From the NCBI GenBank assembly GCA_949710005.1, contig OX453280.1, forward strand, positions 11,063,605 to 11,127,604: a stretch of DNA of 64,000 bases. The letters run 5' to 3'. The stretch's first letter is position 1. The number at the start of each line of letters is the position of its first letter. The DNA is from Ricordea florida (taxonomy: Eukaryota > Cnidaria > Anthozoa > Corallimorpharia > Ricordeidae). Below the pieces are notes generated by a model. It was given only the letters and a program-made list of their open reading frames with translations, searched no databases and was not told the DNA's origin. Below, piece after piece: positions 48,780-60,239 of this stretch. Position numbers and translations under genes: made by a program.

Positions 48780-50580
48780 ATAAATTTATCAAAGACGTGT
48801 CAGCTTTATTAATATATAGTACTAAAAGATCTGGGTACCATTTTAACACCACGAAGACAACTGAACGGCATCAAGAGTGAATACCCATTGTTGAAATGTT
48901 TGGAACGGTGATAGCTGTAATTACAAAAATTGGAGTTTTTTATTTTTGTGTTGTATTTATTTTTCCAACATTTGGTTGATTTTTTTGTCGTTGTTTTCGT
49001 CTGTTTGTCAGTTTGTTCAGTTTGTTTTACTCTTTTTGTGCTTTTTTAACTAAACTCTGAGTCGAGAGACCTTAAGAACGGTTTTAATTCTTCTGTAAAG
49101 TTAAGAGGTGAAACTAAAAAAGAAACTGTTACATGGGTGGATGGACGGGGATGTGGCCTAGAAATTCCTTAATTTTCAATTCGTTTTCGAAGATATAGGC
49201 TCGGTTAGTTAAATGAGGTTTTGACCTGGGTTGATAAAACCGTTGTCTAAATTACATTTGTGCTACTCTAACTTAATCTTTCAATCTCGTTTATATCACA
49301 CCAGAAAATGTAGTCAATACCTCTTTACTTACAATGAATTCTTTTCAGTACCTTAATAAAATATTGGTCAATTTTTATCCCTTTGACACCGCTTAAATAA
49401 CCGGCCCATAGTTTAGACTTATTTAACATTTCTTTGATTTGTTGCTAGCCATGCAAGTATATATTTATCAAAGAAAGAAGCTTAGGCTTCTTCATTTGTT
49501 TAATGATATAGATTTTATACGCCGTAAAACAGCAAAGCACACAAATCGACAAACTGACGCGAGTTTATACCAACTTCTCGACTGTTTTCGCTTCTTCTTC
49601 TTCATTTGTTATATTAATCTCAGCTTCAAACTTTCTGTTGCTTCCTCGAAAATTCCATCATGAATTTCCTCTAAGGACATTTTTTTTGGCCACCTCCAAC
49701 AAAAATGTCGATTAGAGGTAATGTGCGTAGCGAAAAACGATAAGACACGGTTTTTCTATGATTTATACTCTATTAAAAAAATGGGTTTTTGACCAATCAG
49801 AGGGCGCGCAGGGTCCTATCTATATTATAATAGCAGTAAAGGGGGTTGCTGATAGCCCTCTTCTGGTAAAATTTATTTTAATAATCTTCACGAAATGATT
49901 GCTATCTGGCTAAAAATGAAGGAAAAAGGGCGGTGGCGAAGAGCAAAGACTGTGGAGTCAATCAAAGCCAAAGTTATAAGATTTTAGAATTTCAAAATTT
50001 TGCTGTTTCGCTGTTTATTGTGTTAAGTATTTTGCTACCGTCCTCAGTGCCGAGTGTCGGATAGCACAGAGGACACATGTTCCGACCTCTTCCTTTTACG
50101 CCAGGCTAGCGATTTTAATGCAGTCATCCAGCGATCTTCATGTCCAGTGAGTCTTTGATATCGTCAAGCCAACGCCATTGAAAATTTTAAATCAATCAAA
50201 GTTACGATGGAACCTGATCTTAGAGGACGTTAAAGAGATCATGTTATTGGTGCGGCCCTCAGTGACTCAATCTGCCCAGTTTCGCAGCTGGTTGTGTGAG
50301 TCTGAGACCGAAAGCTACAGTCAGCACCTGTAAATGTAGACCTCCAATTTCACTCTTAATTTCAGTTGCTACCTAAAATGCATGCAGTTTAACGTTTCAT
50401 ATTGATGTAATCTCTTTGATATACTAAACGCATGGACAAGTCACCCCCCTGCTATGCATGACAAGATTTAATTACGTCTGTCCGTACACAACATGTGAAG
50501 AACGTAGTCAGACATTCAATTTGACATTTATGGAAAATTCGCTAAATAAACATTTTCGAGAAAGCAACAGTATATTTGTC
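48780..50580. other. Interval with no recognised gene
   Basis: AT-rich, with T-rich runs near 48950-49040 and one CCAATCAGAGGGCGCG motif at 49792. No frame shows a recognisable protein. Confidence 0.4.
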
Positions 50581-50591
50581 CCGGGATATTT

Positions 50592-50636
50592 GTTCATGTA
50601 TTGAGTACCGTTTTACGTTAATCAACTTTTACACTT

Positions 50637-50668
<32 letters not shown>

Positions 50669-50716
50669 AAGTGTAAAAGTTGATTAACGTAAAACAGTAC
50701 TCAATACATGAACGTA
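50592..50716. repeat. Near-perfect hairpin with a (TA)n centre
   Basis: GTTCATGTATTGAGTAC..AACTTTTACACTTTATA is followed by a TA run and the exact inverse, with one or two differences. Confidence 0.85.
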
Positions 50717-51504
50717 GAGCGAAGTAGCTGTCGTGGGAGAATAAAAACACACAAACAAACTACACGTTTATCCAGTGCAAAATGGGCAAGATATCAGCCT
50801 ACACACTAAGAAGACCTTACCTTCTTTTCTAAAGATAGTCGAAGTACAGACCACAGCTGCGTCGTTAAATGACTGATGCACACCACAGACCAAGCCGCCT
50901 TTTCTTCATTGTAAAAATATTTTCCTGAGAAATGATTACCTTGGTGACGCAAATGATAATGTCTGGTGATAACGAGAGGGAAACTCTCTTTAAGAAACGC
51001 TTGAGATATAAGATCAATTGATTGGTAATTACAAGTAAATCGAGCCTAATTAAGGTATGAATACTAAGATTTTATATCTCTTCTGCCCATTTTTGCATTG
51101 TAAAAGGCTCTTAATTAAACGTTCGAAGAAGGAAATAAAAAGACTTGCATTTAGCCAGCCGCTATAGTCTCCGCCGATGGTTACAATACCTTTGAGCGTA
51201 AAAATAGTGCATATTTTCCTTTCATCTGACTGTGTCACAGTATTGCGGTATCTTAAGGCCCGTTTTCAAGACCTTGAGGCAATTGTCATGCAGAGTATGA
51301 ATCTCTCAAGAGACTGTAGCGACATTGAAGTGTGAAAAATATCTACATTACTTAATCTCGAATAACTTCATTACTACGATCTTTCTGAACTGCTGATTTT
51401 TCGGTTGGCGCTGTATGTTTTGATTTAAAGCAAAATTCATCTACATATCCAGTTAATGAGTTCAGTCTTGAGTTTCGCATTACAGTCCATCTAAGCTTTC
51501 AGAG

Positions 51505-53745
51505 TCTGGGTTTTGGTCGAGTGTCGAGTGTCGAGGGTGACATGTCGAGTGTCGAGTGTAACATGTCGAGTGTCGAGGGTCCCATGTCGAGGGCATAATA
51601 ATAAAAGGAACCAAATAATAATAAATAAAATATTAATTCTTTAAAAAAAAATAAAAATAACTATGAAAATAGAATATTAATAGAAATAAAGAACGTACGC
51701 TCCACGCTGTAGCGATAACAATGGGGTGACAGGCCTGCACAACTCCCATCCACGTGTAATAGCCGGTTATAGCTTTGCTCTAACGTGTATATCCTTTAGG
51801 GATCTGCCCCTTTCGTACGAGACAATAGGGGGATCTTTGAATATTCTTCTAAGCAATGGTTGTTGTTGAATTAAATGCCAGTTCTGCATAAGTATTTGTT
51901 TTAAGTTAGGCACTGATGGGCGATATTGTATGACAAAAGGCAAGATTCGCGGGCTTGTTTACGTTTCTGTTGTAGGGCAGCTTTTCTCTCCTCAAATGTA
52001 ATTTCTGCGAGAGTTGTTGAAACAAGAGTTTCAGGATATTCTCTTTCGATGAGGTTTGTTTTGAATTGTGACATAGCAGTTTTGAATGCTGTTCCAGAGG
52101 AGTTAATACGGAGAAGTCTGAATGCTTCGCCCTTGATGAAGCCCAAAAAAAAAAACTACCTCCAAACACATGGAACAGCCATGGGTACTAAAATAGCAGT
52201 CGCTTTTGCCAACATCTTTATGGGAAAGGCAGAATCACAAATTTTAAATCTAAGCGCTCAAAAACCACTCGCCTGGAAAAGGTATATTGACGGTATATTC
52301 TCTATCTGGAATATAAACAAAGACGAAGTCACGCAGTTCATTGAACTAACAAATAGCCACCATCCCACACTTCAAGTTCACGGCTGAAGTTTCTGACACG
52401 GAAACAACGTTCCTCGACACAAAAGTTTACAAAGGCAAAAGATTTGCACAAAAGTCTATACTAGACGTTAAAACTCATTGCAAAGCTTCTGAAACATTTC
52501 GGTACACGCATTTCTCGAGTTGCCACCCACCAGGGGTCAAAAAGGGCTTCATTAAGGGCGAAGCATTCAGACTTCTCCGACTGACTAACTCCTCTGAAAC
52601 AGCATTCAAAACCGCTATGTCACAATTCAAAACAAACCTCATCGAAAGAGAGTATCCTGAAACTCTTGTTTCAACAACTCTCGCAGAAATTACATTTGAG
52701 GAGAGAAAAGCTGCCCTACAACAGAAACGTAAACAAGACACGCGAATCTTGCCTTTTGTCACGCAATATCGCCCATCAGTGCCTAACTTAAAGCAAATAC
52801 TTATGCAGAACTGCCATTTGATTCAACAACAACCATTGCTTAGAAGAATATTCAAAGATCCCCCTATTGTCTCGTACAAAAGGGGCAGATCCCTAAAGGA
52901 TATACTCGTAAGAACAAAGCTATAACCGGCTATTACACGTGGATGGGAGTTGTGCAGGCCTGTCACCCCGTTGTTATCACTTTCCAACCGTATTTTACAG
53001 AATTTTAAATTCTGTAATCTCAGAGCATGAGACGCAGACCTTATAATTTGTTGGACGCCTGGTAAGTTTCCCGTTTCACGACCCATTTGCCATTTGTGTT
53101 CCAGTTTGACCGGAATACACCGAAAATACTCAAGCACAAGTAAAATGAAAACACGTGTTGATCGAACTTGAGAGTACGTGTGGGAGTAACCGCACACTTT
53201 TGAAAGGCTTTTTGTTTAATCTGAGACCACTTTCCAAAGATAGTTGTCAAAATAATAGAATATCTTATCTTAGGTTTCATTGCACAACGGGCCGCACGCC
53301 GTGGTTGATTTCCTGGATTATTTCCGCACAAACCATGGTCAAGTAACCTCGAATTGAACACAGTCACTAAACGTACCACCGGTGGAAGGTTGCTATCAAA
53401 TAATTCTCTTTAAGTTTGTCTTGTTTTTCTCCATGAGACTGATGCAGATGCAGGGGTAATTGTTGTTACGGATCTGTCAACGCTTTTTCAGATGCATTGA
53501 TCGCAACCAGGGTGATTCGCTGCCGTCGCTACAGCCTCTATCGGGGAGCGCGCGTTTTTTATTTCTATTAATATTCTATTTTCATAGTTATTTTTATTTT
53601 TTTTTAAAAAATTAATATTTTATTTGTTATTATTTGGTTCCTTTTATTATTATGCCCTCGACATGGGACCCTCGACACTCGACATGTTACACTCGACACT
53701 CGACATGTCACCCTCGACACTCGACACTCGACCAAAACCCAGACT
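51505..53745. mobile_element. Head-to-head PLE-like retroelement bounded by inverted terminal repeats
   Basis: About 190-bp inverted repeats at 51505-51695 and 53555-53745 contain tandem TCGAGTGTCGAG-type units and an AT-rich segment. Inside, the RT C-terminal half is present twice in opposite orientation (51700-52142 minus, 52540-52990 plus), joined by an 11-base A run at 52143 and a single central segment. The right arm has about 550 bp (52985-53530) not present in the left. Confidence 0.8.
52143..52923 (+). pseudogene. PLE-like reverse transcriptase, truncated and frameshifted
   Basis: It starts in the RT palm (LQTHGTAMGTKIAVAFANIF) and continues via KRYIDGIFSIW, where the second catalytic Asp of the usual YxDD is Gly. 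A frame change near 52378 leads to FTAEVSDTETTFLDTKVYKG, CHPPGVKKGFIKGEAFRLL and SLKDILVRTKL. Its fingers domain and any GIY-YIG domain are absent. Confidence 0.82.
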
Positions 53746-53807
53746 CAAGCTTTCACAGTGTTAGTTTTAAAGATGCAGTTTCAACGTAAATATTTGCGCT
53801 TATTATC

Positions 53808-54112
53808 AATATGCCTGGTTCCGCAAGCGGGCACGATGAGGCGAATCCTGTGTTCTGATGGGTTACCCGAGCGGACAAAATGAGCCTATTATACGCGCTA
53901 GGGATTTCCCTCTTTAGCAGAGGAAAAAAGCAGAGCAAAAAAGCCACATAGTAAATCCTATATTGACCAAACTTGTTTGGTCGAGGTGGCTGGATATTGG
54001 CCTCGTTCTTTTTGGTGTTTTTGTTTACTTTGACTACAGTAAAAGAGAACTCGGCTAATATGAATCTTGACCTCACGCTTGGTCAATAACTCATATATAT
54101 GAATTGATGCCC
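53808..54112. repeat. 300-bp interspersed repeat, copy 4 of 4
   Basis: See 17985-18305; GGTTCCGCAAGCGGGCACGA opens it and GACCTCACGCTTGGTCAATA closes it. Confidence 0.7.
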
Positions 54113-54539
54113 TATTGTCAATCCTAATGAAGGCTTAAATATACCAAGTTTCAGATAAGGTTTTTTTGTTGAGAATATGGAAGCAGAATGCGATGAGAAA
54201 GTGATACATGGGATGAAAGGTTTATGTGTTCTTGAATAAAGTACCAGGCGCGTAGCTACCTGTACGCCAATACGCCATGGCCTACCTGAAAGTTTGTAGG
54301 AATATATTGCTCGGACAATTACAAATCACCCGACGAATTGATCGGACAATTAATATCCAACTTTGGCGTACCTGAAAAAAAAAATCCTGTCTACGCGCCT
54401 GAGTACTGTGAAAGAATCGAAATTGTGAGCGATGTATTGTTTCGCAATGTCAGATACAAACTTGAGCTCGGAAAAAAAGAAAAACAGCTTAGAGTACTCA
54501 TAACGGAAGTTGAACCTACAATCTTCCGATTAAAAGTTA

Positions 54540-56050
54540 TATTGGACTAAACAAGTCTAAGGCAACTGGTCTGGACAGAATATCTGCGAGATTTATTCAG
54601 GAGTGTGCCGATCTTACTTGTGTGCCGATATGCGATATTTTTTATCAATCTGCTGGAAATCTGCTGGGGTTACCTTCCTTTTTAAGCGAGGTGATTGAGA
54701 CGACGTAAACAACTACCGTCCGGTCTCGATTATCCAATGCAATTGAAATCAAGCTATTAAATCAGTCGAGAGAATAATTTACGAACAATTCTAAGCTATA
54801 TAGAGGAGCACAATACACTATGTAAACATCAGTCGGGGTTTTGTGCTATTCATTCAACTGCTACAACTTTGCTTGAGGCAACTGACTCTTGGGACATATA
54901 ATATAGATGCTGGGAAAATCGACGCGGTTATTTTCTGAGATCTAGAGAAAGCTTTCGACGCCGTTGACCATGAGGTTCTTTTAGCTAACTTTGACCTGAA
55001 AATTCCTTAGTCAAAATGGTTTGAGTCGTATCTGGAGAGCCGTATAAAACAATGCCCAGTTAGGCAGCCGTGCATTGACTTGTGGTGTCCCTCACTACAC
55101 GATCAGGGTGCCATCCTTGGTCCACTCCTATTCTTACTATATATGAACGGACCTTACAAATTGTTTGTCACACTTTTTATATTTAATTATTAACAAACAC
55201 TATATACAAACAACCATTTTTACAGGAAAAATACAGCGTACTTAGCACATTGTCACACTTGGAACCGAGGATGTACGCCGATGACACGCATCTCACAGTT
55301 ACGGATAACGATGTAGATAGCATTGAATCATGTCAGTTCTAGTTAGGACGTATTGAATGTGCATACTTGGTATCTTGTGAACACACCTACTATAAACATA
55401 ACAAATTTAATACAGAATTTATGCTGATAGGATCTGACCTAAGGCTAAATACCATTGCTACTTCCCCATCAGTCTCAATGAACGGTACACGGGTGAAACA
55501 GGTTGCAAATACAAAATCACTTGGTGTAGCAATCGATGGCAAACTCGGCTGGACTTGCCACACCGAAAAACTAACCAAAAAGATCGCTTCAGGAATCGGT
55601 GCCATGAAACGCGTTAGGCACCTGGCTCCTTATGCAACCTTACATCTTTTGGGAGCCTGAAAAGCTGCAAAAATTGTAGAATAGAGCTAGCGCTGTCCGC
55701 GTTCGAACATTCTCTAATTATGACGCAGATGCTGGCCAATTGTTGGAAATTTTGGGGTAGAAAAATTATTGATCGACAGCGAAACATACAAAGGGCGACC
55801 ACAGTATTTATAATACCTACATGGGGAAGCTCCAGACTATTTAGCATCGAAATTTTCCGAACGCAAGCTACAACTTGAGGGACTCCGAGAACAAACTTGC
55901 TGTTAGACTGCCAGGCACTCTGAAAATAGTTTTAGTTATAGTCATAGTGCCGCCACTCTTTGGTATAAAGCCTTCGCTGTGAAGCTAGGTAGGCGGAATT
56001 CCCCGGGTCATTCCAACGAGCAATTAACAAGGCTCTCTAAGGTACGGCAT
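54540..56050 (+). pseudogene. Degenerate LINE reverse transcriptase
   Basis: Scattered over three frames: NKSKATGLDRISARFIQECA (RT start), GVP (domain 4), YADDTHLTVTDND (catalytic YxDD at 55274), and TEFMLIGSDLRLN to AIDGKLGWTCHTEKLTKKIA (C-terminal region). Many stops and indels. It resembles the Jockey/CR1-like group by pattern only. Confidence 0.85.
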
Positions 56051-57170
56051 TAGGGGAAAGCAGCTCTTTAATATAGTGCAGTTCATAGGTATAGTTAAAG
56101 TACTAGTTGTGTAGTTATAAAGCCTTGATTTTGCTGTAAATAGCTGATGAATTGCCGGTTGTCAAATGACGTGTCTTTCTTTTTTGCTCATTATAGCAAA
56201 GTAATTGAAGTACGTTCAGAGATGAGACAACCATCCTGCATTTCGAAAACGTGTTTAACTGAAAATGGGCTGGAAATAATTAAAAATAGAACATTAGTCA
56301 AAAAACGAAGAACAGTTCCGGGAAATAATGTTTCTATTTCCTTTTCTCAACGTTGGATTGGACTAAAATGCATTGCACTTCAGAAAAGCTATTAGCTAGC
56401 ATCTTTGAAAAGAGTAATAGCAAAGACTGAATTAAACTGTCATTTTATCATAAGTAGGATATACTGTCTTACTTTGATGCTACGTATCAATTTTTTTCCT
56501 TAACTCCCATATTATAATTATATCCAAATTTTAATAAAAGTCCTTAATTACTAGATCAATTTGATCTATGGCTTACTGATGAAGTTTTATAACAGTTTTC
56601 AGATGCGTTCACGTTACTGCGTAAAGTGAACAATCTGAAGTTATTTGTGTATCATTAATAACTGTGTCAGCCGATGTTACAACCGGAAAACACTCGTTTC
56701 CATGGGTCGATCAAACTGCCTTTCTGAGCGCACGGTTCAAGAAAAATCTCCAACAAACCCATGTTTTGTCATTGCCCAGCGGTACTGAAGGGCGGTTTGG
56801 GCTATGGAAACAAGGACTAACGGTTAGAACCCATATAGGAGTTACGTTGATCGGAATAAACATGAACGAAACAAGAACCACATTCTTTTTCATTACTGGC
56901 TTCCATTTTAACCATCGTAGACGACTGCTTTAGTTCTAGCAGTTTGTAACTCGTTTTTCAGTAATATCAACCAGGACAGGAATCTGCCACCCAAGCCAAC
57001 AAATCACAATTCAATTCTGCATGATATCCTTTTGATTTCATTTAATTTCATACGTTGATGCCTGTGTTGTCACACGCACTACTGTTGTCTGGCTTCAAAT
57101 TTTCCATTTGGCTATTTTTGCCAAGTTAACGTATTTTCCTATTTTTCTTGGAATGCCCTAATAATTAATT
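56051..57170. other. Interval with no recognised gene
   Basis: Short ORFs at 56147-56395 and 56664-56933 (+) have no recognised domains. The sequence is AT-rich without clear inverted repeats. Confidence 0.35.
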
Positions 57171-57179
57171 AAGATCCAC

Positions 57180-57328
57180 AATAAAAAATTTGATCATTGC
57201 AATATTAACGCGACTTAGAGCAATTGCTATTTAACCTGAAACAGAAAAAGGCTGGAACGGGATTTCCGTCAACCCGCAACTTAACCTCGCGAATACAGGT
57301 GCGACGCGCTACCAGCTAATCTCAGCAA
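57180..57328 (-). repeat. tRNA-derived SINE
   Basis: On the minus strand the head reads AGATTAGCTGGTAGCGCGTC (A-box-like) and GCGGGTTGACGGAAATCCCG in the B-box region. A body without tRNA likeness follows, ending near an A/T-rich tail. Confidence 0.45.
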
Positions 57329-57354
57329 CAAGAACAATAACAACGGCAGTAACA

Positions 57355-57860
57355 ACAACAACAATAACTTTTATTTCAACACGACGGTGATTAAAGAGTT
57401 GCTGCAATGGGGTCGTGCATTTAAGCTAACTAAAACTTAAGAAATAAAATTATTAAAATCTTAATAATATAAAAAAAAAATTATCGTTATTATTGTGGGG
57501 CTTTGTTTGCTCAGATTCCGACTAAAAGTATAAATTACGTAATTTGTCAGGCTCAGAGGCCATTCTAGTATCGGTCTTACTTAATCTTTGAGTAAGGAGA
57601 TACCACACAATAGATGCTCTGAATGCTGTTGATTGTTTTATGAAATATGTGTTAAAACAAGGCACACGCAAGTGATGAATTAGAGATGTCAGTCTTCTTA
57701 AAATATGAGCCATAAAGGGAGGAATACAATCATAAAAGATCTTATATGCTAATGTTGCCGACTGAATTTTGTGCATAGAATGTAAAGAATCTGATTTGGC
57801 AATCTTAAGTACTTCCGCGGTAAGCATTTCGTATATTTTAAAGCCATATATCAACTTAGC
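57355..57860 (-). pseudogene. LINE 3' fragment
   Basis: The minus-strand frame includes ATLAYKIFYDCIPPFMAHIL, HHLRVPCFNTYFIKQST and AFRASIVWYLL, matching the tail of LINE ORF2 proteins. The 3' end has ATTGTTGTTGTTGTTACTGC-like repeats. Partial and inactive. Confidence 0.75.
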
Positions 57861-58382
57861 AGCTCTACAGTGTAGTGCCGTCTTCGCTGGAAGGAAGTAA
57901 TAAGAATTGTCCTGCTGAGAAACATTATAGAACTGCGCAAGTCTTAGACTTCTTACTAGATTAATTTATTACCCGTTACCTCTTTGCGCTTTTCCTACGA
58001 ACTAGTCCTCGTCTGTTTAACTCCTCCTCTTACTGTCATTAAAAAACATATGTTGGTTCCAAATGCAAATATTTAATTATCTATCAATGTATAATTCTTG
58101 TATAACTGATTGTATTTCTAATTAACACCCTCATTTGCCCACTTATCAAACACAAATCTAAACTGATCTCCAAAATCACTAGGACTACCGCTTGGTTAGC
58201 AAGAAATTATGTTTAAATTATTTAAAGGACTGTACCGTCAATCGGGTCACATCAAACACGGTATCTGGCCAAGAGAGGACAACGAAAGGTTGAGTAGGAG
58301 AAAAGGTACAATTTCATCTACTTTACACTATTGTGGGGGTAGTTTCTAAAGAAACTGGTGCTGCGTCGGTGGGAAATTGAAA

Positions 58383-58525
58383 CACAAGAAACTGGGTAAA
58401 TCAAACGAGTTGATTAATTAAGTTATACCACCGTAAGGTAAAAGGGGGTTGCTTTATCTTAAGGTGGTATAACTTACTTAATCAACTCGTTTCATTTACC
58501 CAGTTTCTTATATGCTTGTTTCCAT
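58383..58525. repeat. Palindromic MITE
   Basis: AAGAAACTGGGTAAATCAAACGAG..AAGTTATACCACC and its inverse end near 58510, with a 35-bp loop. Confidence 0.8.
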
Positions 58526-58574
58526 AAGTTCTTAAAGTACTATAATACAGTTCCCTTTATTATCTTCAGTTGCT

Positions 58575-58970
58575 CAATGGTCACACAACAAGTTTTGATT
58601 CACTGCCGATGAAAAAGTTAGAACAAACTGAAAAGTATAGCCAAACAAACAGTACTACAGTAGAGTACTGTCCAGAAACTTTCCAAAAAATGAACCGCTG
58701 CATTACGGTATCCATGGATGAAACGTTTTTAACCACACTGTATGGCAAGACAAAGTTAACAGTACCACAATACAGTACTGTTCAGTAGGCTTTCAAATAA
58801 ATGGATTCACTGCATGGTTTGATCCACAGTTGAAAAAGTTAGAAGCACACTGTACAGTAAAACGAACAGTACCAGAGTACAGTACTGTTCAGTAGCTTTC
58901 TAAAGAATGCACTGACCACTGCACGGTGTCATCCACAAATGAAAAACTTAGAATCACACTGTATGGTAAC
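58575..58970. repeat. Tandem repeat of about 110 bp, 3.5 units
   Basis: CAGTACTGTTCAGTAG-CTTTC recurs at about 58663, 58773 and 58881, and AAAA(A/C)TTAGAA(C/T)CACACTGTA between them. Diverged units suggest an older satellite fragment. Confidence 0.8.
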
Positions 58971-59539
58971 CCTGCTCTTGAATGAGCAGGTATCAACTTT
59001 TTATCTTGGTGTGGTGTAAACAAGATTAAAAGGTTAAGTTAGAGCAGCTCAATATAGACTTGCACAACGGTTTTGATAAGCTCGCTCTAAACCTCGTTTG
59101 AATAAGCGGCCAACAGTGTTGCACAGTACAAGAAAGTTTAGTGAAATGACTAAAAATGACGCTAAAGAAGCTTAGATCTAAACTTACAACAGATAAAACG
59201 ATGAAAACTTTAAGAGCATGAATGACTAGATGTGATCAACCTTTGAATGGTTGACGAACCCTAAAAACTAATTGAAATCTGAAAACCACTTAAGTAATAG
59301 TGACAAATAGCGTTCTAAATAGCGCGCATAGCGACAATATAAACAAAATCTCTATGAAGGTATAAATCACAAAGGCTTGAGAAACCAACTTCATGGGCTT
59401 AAAACAGCCACATAAAACTGCGATAACAAACAATTATATTTAACACAAATCTAGAATACTTAACAGTTTTATCCACAATCAAATAAATCAGAGCCACCTA
59501 AGTAGTAAGGGGGGTCACTATGTGCCCAACGGAGGCTTC

Positions 59540-59735
59540 TGATTGGCTGTTGAAAAAATTTTTGTCAGGGTATTTAAAAATGGCGGCCGCGAAAAAAAAT
59601 ATGCAAATGAGGGAGGAGAAAACCGGTTTGAACCGGTTTTGGCGGGAAAGGGGGGCTTAGCAGCCCCCTACACCATATTTGGGCCGGTTTTGGCGGGAAA
59701 GGGGGCTTAGCATCCCCCACCATATTTGGAACGAG
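59540..59735 (+). promoter_or_regulatory. Compact promoter-like module with two E2F-type sites
   Basis: In 200 bp: reverse CCAAT (GATTGGCTG, 59552), TATTTAAAA (59570), octamer ATGCAAAT (59603), then a 50-bp direct repeat (59636-59685, 59686-59733), each unit with TTTTGGCGGGAAAG, an E2F consensus match, and CACCATATTTGG. The combination is typical of S-phase (histone-like) or DNA-virus promoters. No gene starts on the plus strand immediately after it. Confidence 0.55.
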
Positions 59736-59775
59736 AGCGTCAGTAAAACAATGGTACCTTTCATGTTGTTTTTTA

Positions 59776-59973
59776 TTAGTGTAGTTTTTTACCGAACCAA
59801 TTTACAAAAGAGACCATTGGCTTTAACCCGGAGGTTGCCATTCTGTATGCATAGGTTCCTTTGCCATATTTTTTTGCCGCTCTGTTTTTGATGTCAGCTA
59901 CTGAAAGGGCTCCACCACGCATGGTGCGTCTTCTTCTTCTTCTTTGCGTTCTTTTTTTCTTTCTTGTTACCAT
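59776..59973 (-). CDS. Small Arg/Lys-rich ORF (65 aa)
   Basis: ATG at 59973; the N-terminus is strongly basic (TRKKKRTQRRRRRRTMRGG), then a less basic tail with AAKKYGKGTYAYRMATSG. Its ATG shares the last base of the upstream ORF's TGA. It could be a nucleic-acid-binding peptide, as in virus core proteins, but the family is not recognised. Confidence 0.4.
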   Translation of the reverse strand: MVTRKKKRTQRRRRRRTMRGGALSVADIKNRAAKKYGKGTYAYRMATSGLKPMVSFVNWFGKKLH

Positions 59974-60107
59974 CACCAAGTTCCAATGAAAGGTGGAGGG
60001 CGCTTGTAACGTTCAACGAGTTTCCTTAATGTGCTTTGTTTGCCTCCGTACTGTCTTATTCTTTTGAACACTCTTTTGTATCTTTTAATGCGTCGCCTTT
60101 TAGGCAT
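59973..60107 (-). CDS. Small Arg/Lys-rich ORF (44 aa) overlapping the next
   Basis: MPKRRRIKRYKRVFKRIRQY, then GGKQSTLRKLVERYKRPPPF and a short end. TGA overlaps the next ATG as TGATG, an arrangement seen in reinitiating viral mRNAs. No homologue recalled. Confidence 0.4.
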   Translation of the reverse strand: MPKRRRIKRYKRVFKRIRQYGGKQSTLRKLVERYKRPPPFIGTW

Positions 60108-60239
60108 TCTCTCAAATGAAGGGATATGAATGGTTGAATGGGTTTAAATGACATTTTGAATGCATTCCTAACAGATAGAAACAAAAAAAACACACACCAT
60201 ATATCATTTGAAATCTTTTAATGAATCATAACCATGTTT

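Noticed and set aside
59776..59973. Identification of the basic ORF as an adenovirus-type core protein
   Set aside because: Only Arg-richness and an MRGG string agree; that is too little to name a family.
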